Positions 59,297 to 64,000 of a stretch of 64,000 nt of DNA are shown piece after piece (within the stretch, counting starts at the first letter, position 1; every line of letters begins with the position of its first letter). The DNA is taken from assembly GCA_013350335.1 (NCBI GenBank), contig CM023539.1, forward strand, positions 19,060,223 to 19,124,222. Direction: 5' to 3'. Under the pieces are notes generated by a model that saw only the letters and a program-made list of their open reading frames with translations, did no database searches and was not told the DNA's origin. Made by a program: the position numbers and the translations under genes. The stretch comes from Chimonanthus salicifolius. Lineage: Eukaryota > Streptophyta > Magnoliopsida > Laurales > Calycanthaceae.

Positions 59297-60028
59297 TGTA
59301 ACACCCCGCGCTTTTCACTCTAAATTTCAGAGTTTATTTTTTTTTTTTAATAATAATAATCATTAAGTGATCGGGACGGAATGTCACGACGCGAGTTAAG
59401 TTCGGATCTCTAAATCCGACCCTTAACTGGCCAAGCCCATGTGCGTATGAACTAAGTCCATAAAACTGATCCGCACATGGTACATATATATATCTTACGG
59501 AATTATCTTAGTCTAGATCTAACTGAGGTTATAATAGAACCTATGATTAATCCAATTTCCATTTTTAGATAGCAAAGTACCTTATTTATTTTCCAAAATT
59601 ATTATATAACCTTAGTTTACTATTCATTCCAAACCATTCAAATAAATCCAACCATAGCATCTACTTAACTACTTATTACATGCCAACATCTAATTTAACA
59701 AATTACATTGTTCCAAATAAATCAACTAACAAGTCCATAAATAATCCATTCATAGTCCATTGCAATCATTCAAATCGTCCAAGTTTTCGTACTTGGTCCT
59801 CCTCTCCAACCACGTTCTTTCCTTTCCCTGCATCATCCACTAAAGATATAGATAGGGCGTTAGATCAACGCGCCCAGTAGTGTTTCCGAATAGGGCTACC
59901 ACATGGTTAGTCAAAAACATGCAAATAGGATAATAGTTATACATGTGTGACAAAATTCTGTAAAAATATGCTATGTATGAAATGAACATGTAATGAGTCC
60001 CACCCATCACCATTCAACATAGCCATCA

Positions 60029-60130
60029 CTTGACGGGATTCTCATCGTCAAGGTAACCCACAGTGGTCTTTCGGACGCCCCGACGGAGTGTGGCCTCCGG
60101 ATTCCTCCTGATGGGATTCTCATCATCAGG
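60029..60130 (-). repeat. Two covarying hairpins with GC-rich module
   Basis: 60029-60052 has seven perfect pairs, CTTGACG with CGTCAAG. 60107-60130 has CCTGATG with CATCAGG. Both keep the GGATTCTCAT loop of the plus strand. Between and after them are two copies of a module with CCACAGTGGTCTTTCGGACG on the plus strand, in which CCACA pairs with TGTGG. Confidence 0.85.
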
Positions 60131-60474
60131 GTACCCCACAGTGGTCTTTCGGACGCCCCGACGGAGTGTGGCCTCCGGTTACTTCCCCATCATCCCATGC
60201 TATGCATGAGATGTCTATGCAAACATGCCATTTGTAAATATAACATTTGATTCAAATAACTTATTCAAATAAACATAAAACAGCAAATAAGTTATGTGGT
60301 TACAACAAGGTAGGAAACCTACAATAGTTTACTTTGTTTGATCCTTCCTTTGGACCGTCTTCCGATCACGGCTCGCTCACCGTTCTAAAAATCCGAATAC
60401 CCTATGTACATGGCAGCAAGTTAATCATTTATCCACCTAATTTCCAGCAAAGCTTAATGTTCCAAGAATCACCT

Positions 60475-61771
60475 AGTGGGGTTCGGCCAAAGCCATAGCC
60501 GAACCTCATCCATTAAAACATTGGTCAATCATTTATTTAATTAAAACCTATCTAATTACCCAAACTTCTAAACGAACCTTAGTAGGGTTCGGCCATACAT
60601 TATGGCTGAACCTTACCACTTTGGTTTTAGCCCATTTATCCCATCATATGATCATTTTATTTTTGATTATTTCAGCCATAATTACAATTGTGCCATTGAG
60701 ACCAACCTTTGCTTTAAATTAACTTAGTTTCATCACCAAACATAAAACCATCTTTAGTGGGGTTCAGCCATACACATGGCTGAACCTCATCACCTAATTT
60801 GATCCTTCTTAAACCTTCCATATCTTCATATAAACCAACAATTATGTCCCACAATCACCATTAGTGGTGTTCGGCCATACACATGGCCGAACCTCACCAA
60901 TGTGATTTTATACTCAATTTCCATCATTCATATTGGCCGATTACTTACCCATACTAACTCCATAAACAACATATATTATTCTTAAATCAAAGCATATAAA
61001 TAATACCTAATGTTCATCATAAACTTAACCCAATTATTCCACAAAACAGTCCATGGATTTTCATGGTTTCCATGGTTTCCATGGGGTTCTCAACATGAAA
61101 ACCCACACCGTTTTACATGGGGTTCGGCCCTCTATCATGGCTGAACCCAATGATTACGTTTACTGTTTTTAAACCTCAATTAACCAGGTAATAATTGTAT
61201 ATCTAAATCAGGTTTTTAACCTTCAAAACAGTCCTCCAAAATTAGCCCAATTTCATAGGGTTCGGCCATGTATATTGGCCGAACACCATGAGATTAATTT
61301 TGAATATTTAGTCCTTCATCTTAGGTCTGAAACCAGCACCCAAATCCATGTTTTTTAACCATTGTAAAACATGTATTTACATCTTAAAATAATAACCCAA
61401 AACAGTCCATCAACTTCATGGTTTATTTGTTCCAAATACATCAAAACAAACCATTATTTGCATGGGGTTCGGCCTTCCATGGTGGCCGAACCCTATAACC
61501 TTTGGTTTTGAATTTCTTCATCATTCATCTATGTCCAAAACAAACTTCCTTATTTATGTTTTAACCTTTTTAAAACACACACTTAAAATCAACTAAAAAC
61601 AGTCCCAAATTTGTATGGTTTTAATTTCCAAAAACCATCCAAATAAACCAATTATTTCCATGGGGTTTGGCCATCCAAAGGAGCCGAACCCTATGGTCCC
61701 TCTTTTGATCTCCTTCATGTACTTCTAACCAATATTTAACCCTTGTTAGATTCAGCCATCCAATAGCCGGA
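60475..61771 (-). repeat. GGTTCGGCCAT hairpin cluster, LTR 59297-63325
   Basis: Copies start near 60475, 60582, 60756, 60865, 61118, 61254, 61459, 61658 and 61747. The first four have AGTGGGG or AGTAGGG outer bases pairing with CCTCA or CCTTAC; the later ones use the CATGG type. Loops are diverse (CTCTATC, GTATATT), yet the inner arms are kept. Confidence 0.83.
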
Positions 61772-62054
61772 TCATAATTCTTAATTAAAAATAGTTTATC
61801 GAACACCTACCGTTTCCGCGACTCCTCCACTTGATCTTTACTCCCGCTTGCTCCTTCCCTTTTTGCTGAACTTGTCTTGATGAAAAGGGATCAAACCAAG
61901 GACTGATTAACAACCAGCTACTGCTCTTAGTGTTTAGGAAAACAGAGAACAACCAAGAGAAAGGGAGAGAGAGAGAAATGGGCACCCTTTGTTTAATCAA
62001 AACCAGCCCAAGATTAACCTTGTGTAACTCCCTCTCCTCAATCAAGGTTCTTTA

Positions 62055-62820
62055 TGTTACTTGGGGGTTTCATCTATGAAATGAAACACCCCAAGCAACC
62101 AACGTCCCTTGTGGTTGGACTAGTGTAACCCCCCCTTTTCTTAGGTTCTCACATGGGAGTTTCACTTTGAAATGTAACCCCCATGTGCTGCACCGTCCCT
62201 TTGTTAGTTGCCTCTCAATTTTGGCTTATGTAACAGCCACTACTCTCAAGTGTAACTCCACCAACAGCAGCTCCAATCAACCCCATTTGGCCCTCATTAA
62301 CGTCCCATGTGGGAGTTCTATCATTGGAATAAAAACTCCCCACTTCCAAGTGTGAACACACCTTGTTACTCTCATTGATTTAATATGTAATTTGAATTTA
62401 AAATGCTGTAATCTTTTAGGTGTTACTCCTCCAATCAGTTACCCATTTGTTCTCCAACCTTGGAGTTACATGCATGAACCATCAATCTAAGTATTGCTGT
62501 CTTTTGAAGATCCAACCAATGCTCTCTAACATTTCCAACGTGTAAAACACTTTGCATTTGAAATCACACTCCCACCTCCAACATCTTCCATGTATATCTT
62601 TGTAATTATTTGCATCCTCCTTCATTCATGCATTTGTAACTCTCAAAGCCATCACTCTCCTATCTACATGGTAGCCGTTACATGCATGAAATTGCTCATG
62701 CATGCAGCCAACGTCCCTAGCAACCCTTGTGACTTCAAGAAGTAACTCCCATTCAAAATGTAACTCCCATTTTATTCATCACCTAAATGGGGGTTACATG
62801 CATGGTAATGTCTCCCCATG
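62055..62820 (-). repeat. GGAGTTTCAT-type hairpin series
   Basis: Degenerate inverted repeats occur near 62063-62091 (GGGGGTTTCAT with ATGAAACACCCC), 62156-62183, 62311-62341 (GGGAGTTCTAT with AAAAACTCCC) and 62789-62820, each near CAACG or ACGT words. They lie in the LTR part that is U3 in sense. The arms differ widely from those at 12807 and 20335, yet remain paired. Confidence 0.65.
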
Positions 62821-63325
62821 CACCAACGTTTTTCCTTGCTCAAAGTTGGAATTTAAAACACTTCTCCTCCCATTCACACACTTCACTCACTTACATTAAA
62901 AATACATATTCATCCAACTCATTTATTCAACTCACCCAACCTAAGTCACTCATTTAATTTAACTTAACTAATAAATTCAACTTAACTAAACCCACCATTC
63001 ATTTCAACTCAAACCACACTCAAGCAATTAATAAACTTAAATTAACTAAGCTTGAACTCCATCCATGGTTAATCATGCCATTCACGACCCATTGGGTCCC
63101 ATCTAGCCATTTTGACCCATTTATCAAAATTTGACCCAAATATGATTCTTGACCCGTTTAAATTCATCTTATCCATTTATTTGTTTTGTAAACAAACTAC
63201 CATCCTTTGGGTCTTGATTGAGCCATTGACCCATTTAAATTCAAATCAATTTTATCATAATGGCAGTTCCGTAAATATGAATATTTTCATAAAAAATGAT
63301 AACTTTGAAATTCCAGGGTGTTACA

Positions 63326-64000
63326 CACACAGAGAACCTCTTGAAAAAATAACAGTGTGACCAAAGAGATTAGCCACCTCCTCTTACACCTTCTTCATCA
63401 TCTTCTTATATAGATGTTTGGGTAATCAATACCCCAGTTCTGATGAAGCTTAAGGTGTTCATGAACCAGTCATATATCTGTCCTATACTGCTGTACCGAT
63501 AATCACTCTGATGGAGCGAATCTGATGGAAGGAGCACACAGATCGAGTAAAGAAGGAAACACTTAAAGAAGATTGGATAATGCCCAAGGCAAGTGTTTCT
63601 TCTTTCTTTATTTTAATTATTGTAAAGTGGATTAGAACAGTTTGTTCGAACCACTCAAAAAAATAGGTGTAGAGGATTAGACCATTTGGGTTGAACCGCT
63701 ATAAAAACTAGGTTGTACTGTTTGGGTGTGAGACCCATACATAGTATATTTGGGATGACCCTAGAGTTGGGAAGTCTGACAATGGACGTAGGTTTGTTGA
63801 AACCGAACCACTATAAAATATCTGTGTTTATATGTGGCTGATGTTTTAACTTGATTGCTTGGATTGAATACTGTGTCACATACACACACATATATTGGAT
63901 CAGCCATTTTTATTAACAGTGTTTACGTTGAAGGTGAAAGGAACTCATTGAATATTTTATACACTTAAAGTATAATTCGGTTGAGAAATTTTAAAAGGGA
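63326..64000 (+). mobile_element. Copia 3' LTR, third piece, runs off window
   Basis: This continues the copia LTR after the second CACAC. Near 63790-63820 an AACCGAACCACTATAAAATA string carries the likely LTR promoter TATA box. Two repeats of a GATTAGAACAGTTTGTTCGA / GATTAGACCATTTGGGTTGA phrase lie at 63631 and 63677. No LTR end or primer site is reached before the window ends, so the element's LTR is at least about 1.46 kb. Confidence 0.75.
63811..63820 (+). promoter_or_regulatory. TATA box of copia LTR
   Basis: CTATAAAATA fits the plant TATA consensus and sits in the late part of the copia LTR, where the U3/R border is expected. Transcription would start some 25-35 bases downstream. No other promoter element was identified with confidence. 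Confidence 0.5.

Larger units (their letters stand above)
59297..63325 (-). mobile_element. Solo LTR (4.0 kb) in copia LTR, TSD CACAC
   Basis: It starts TGTAACACCCCGCGC and ends CAGGGTGTTACA, with perfect CACAC flanks (59292-59296 and 63326-63330). It has the acceptor-like site (AG at 59840-59841 in complement), two hairpins with CTTGACG/CGTCAAG and CCTGATG/CATCAGG stems (60029-60052, 60107-60130), and GGTTCGGCCAT copies at 60475-61771. The donor-like AACGGTAGGTG complement (61803-61813) and a series of GGAGTTTCAT-type hairpins (62060-62820) follow. Confidence 0.95.

Noticed and set aside
179..61771. Regularly spaced palindromes resembling a CRISPR array
   Set aside because: Spacing ranges from about 80 to 450 bases, the units are imperfect, the setting is plant retrotransposon LTRs and there is no cas gene.

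Overview
This window looks like intergenic DNA of a large, repeat-rich plant genome. I see no host gene, tRNA or rRNA. Nearly every base can be assigned to nested LTR retrotransposons. The plant call rests on two element types: Ty3/gypsy chromoviruses of Tekay/Del type (PBS matching initiator tRNA-Met, TG..CA ends, 5-bp target duplications, chromodomain-like C-terminus) and one Ty1/copia element with Sirevirus hallmarks. The species cannot be told from the sequence.

One gypsy superfamily dominates. Its LTRs are unusually long (about 3.1-4.5 kb); in sense orientation they start TGTAAYACCCC and end GGGCGGGGCGTTACA. Layout: 1-2428 is the 3' LTR of gypsy element G1. 2429-8040 is G1's internal remnant, split by a solo LTR (4380-7458). 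8041-14893 is a plus-strand LTR split by a solo LTR (8296-12585) and lacking its right end. 14894-19442 is a rearranged LTR holding a mosaic core (17401-18779). 19443-21041 is an LTR fragment lying in pol of element G2. 21042-32071 is G2 (gag, PR, RT, RH, IN on the minus strand, PBS, 5' LTR), split by a solo LTR (23463-27052). 32072-39829 is LTR X, split by a solo LTR (32320-35891). 39830-50688 is LTR Y, split by element G3 (39881-47340, TSD GATTC). From 50689 to the end is a copia element, split by LTRs at 51254-54065, 54914-59192 and 59297-63325.

Matching left and right ends leaves a consistent gap. G1 and the 8041 LTR lack right ends. The 19443 fragment, G2, X, Y and the copia element lack left ends. 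All these open brackets meet at the LTR at 14894-19442, whose flanks share no target duplication. One ectopic recombination (or an assembly join) through that LTR would explain this.

No open reading frame looks intact: G1, G2 and G3 all carry stops, frameshifts or deletions. The most interesting content is non-coding. The LTRs carry several classes of short hairpin in a fixed order: GTCAACC and CCACCTCA palindromes, GGAGTTTCATC hairpins, a splice-donor-like GGTAAGTG, a dispersed array of roughly 85 GGTTCGGCCAT/ATGGCCGAACC hairpins, a tandem set of small hairpins whose stems covary, and a conserved pyrimidine-rich acceptor-like site. This suggests a structured, possibly spliced LTR leader. That reading is inference from sequence alone.
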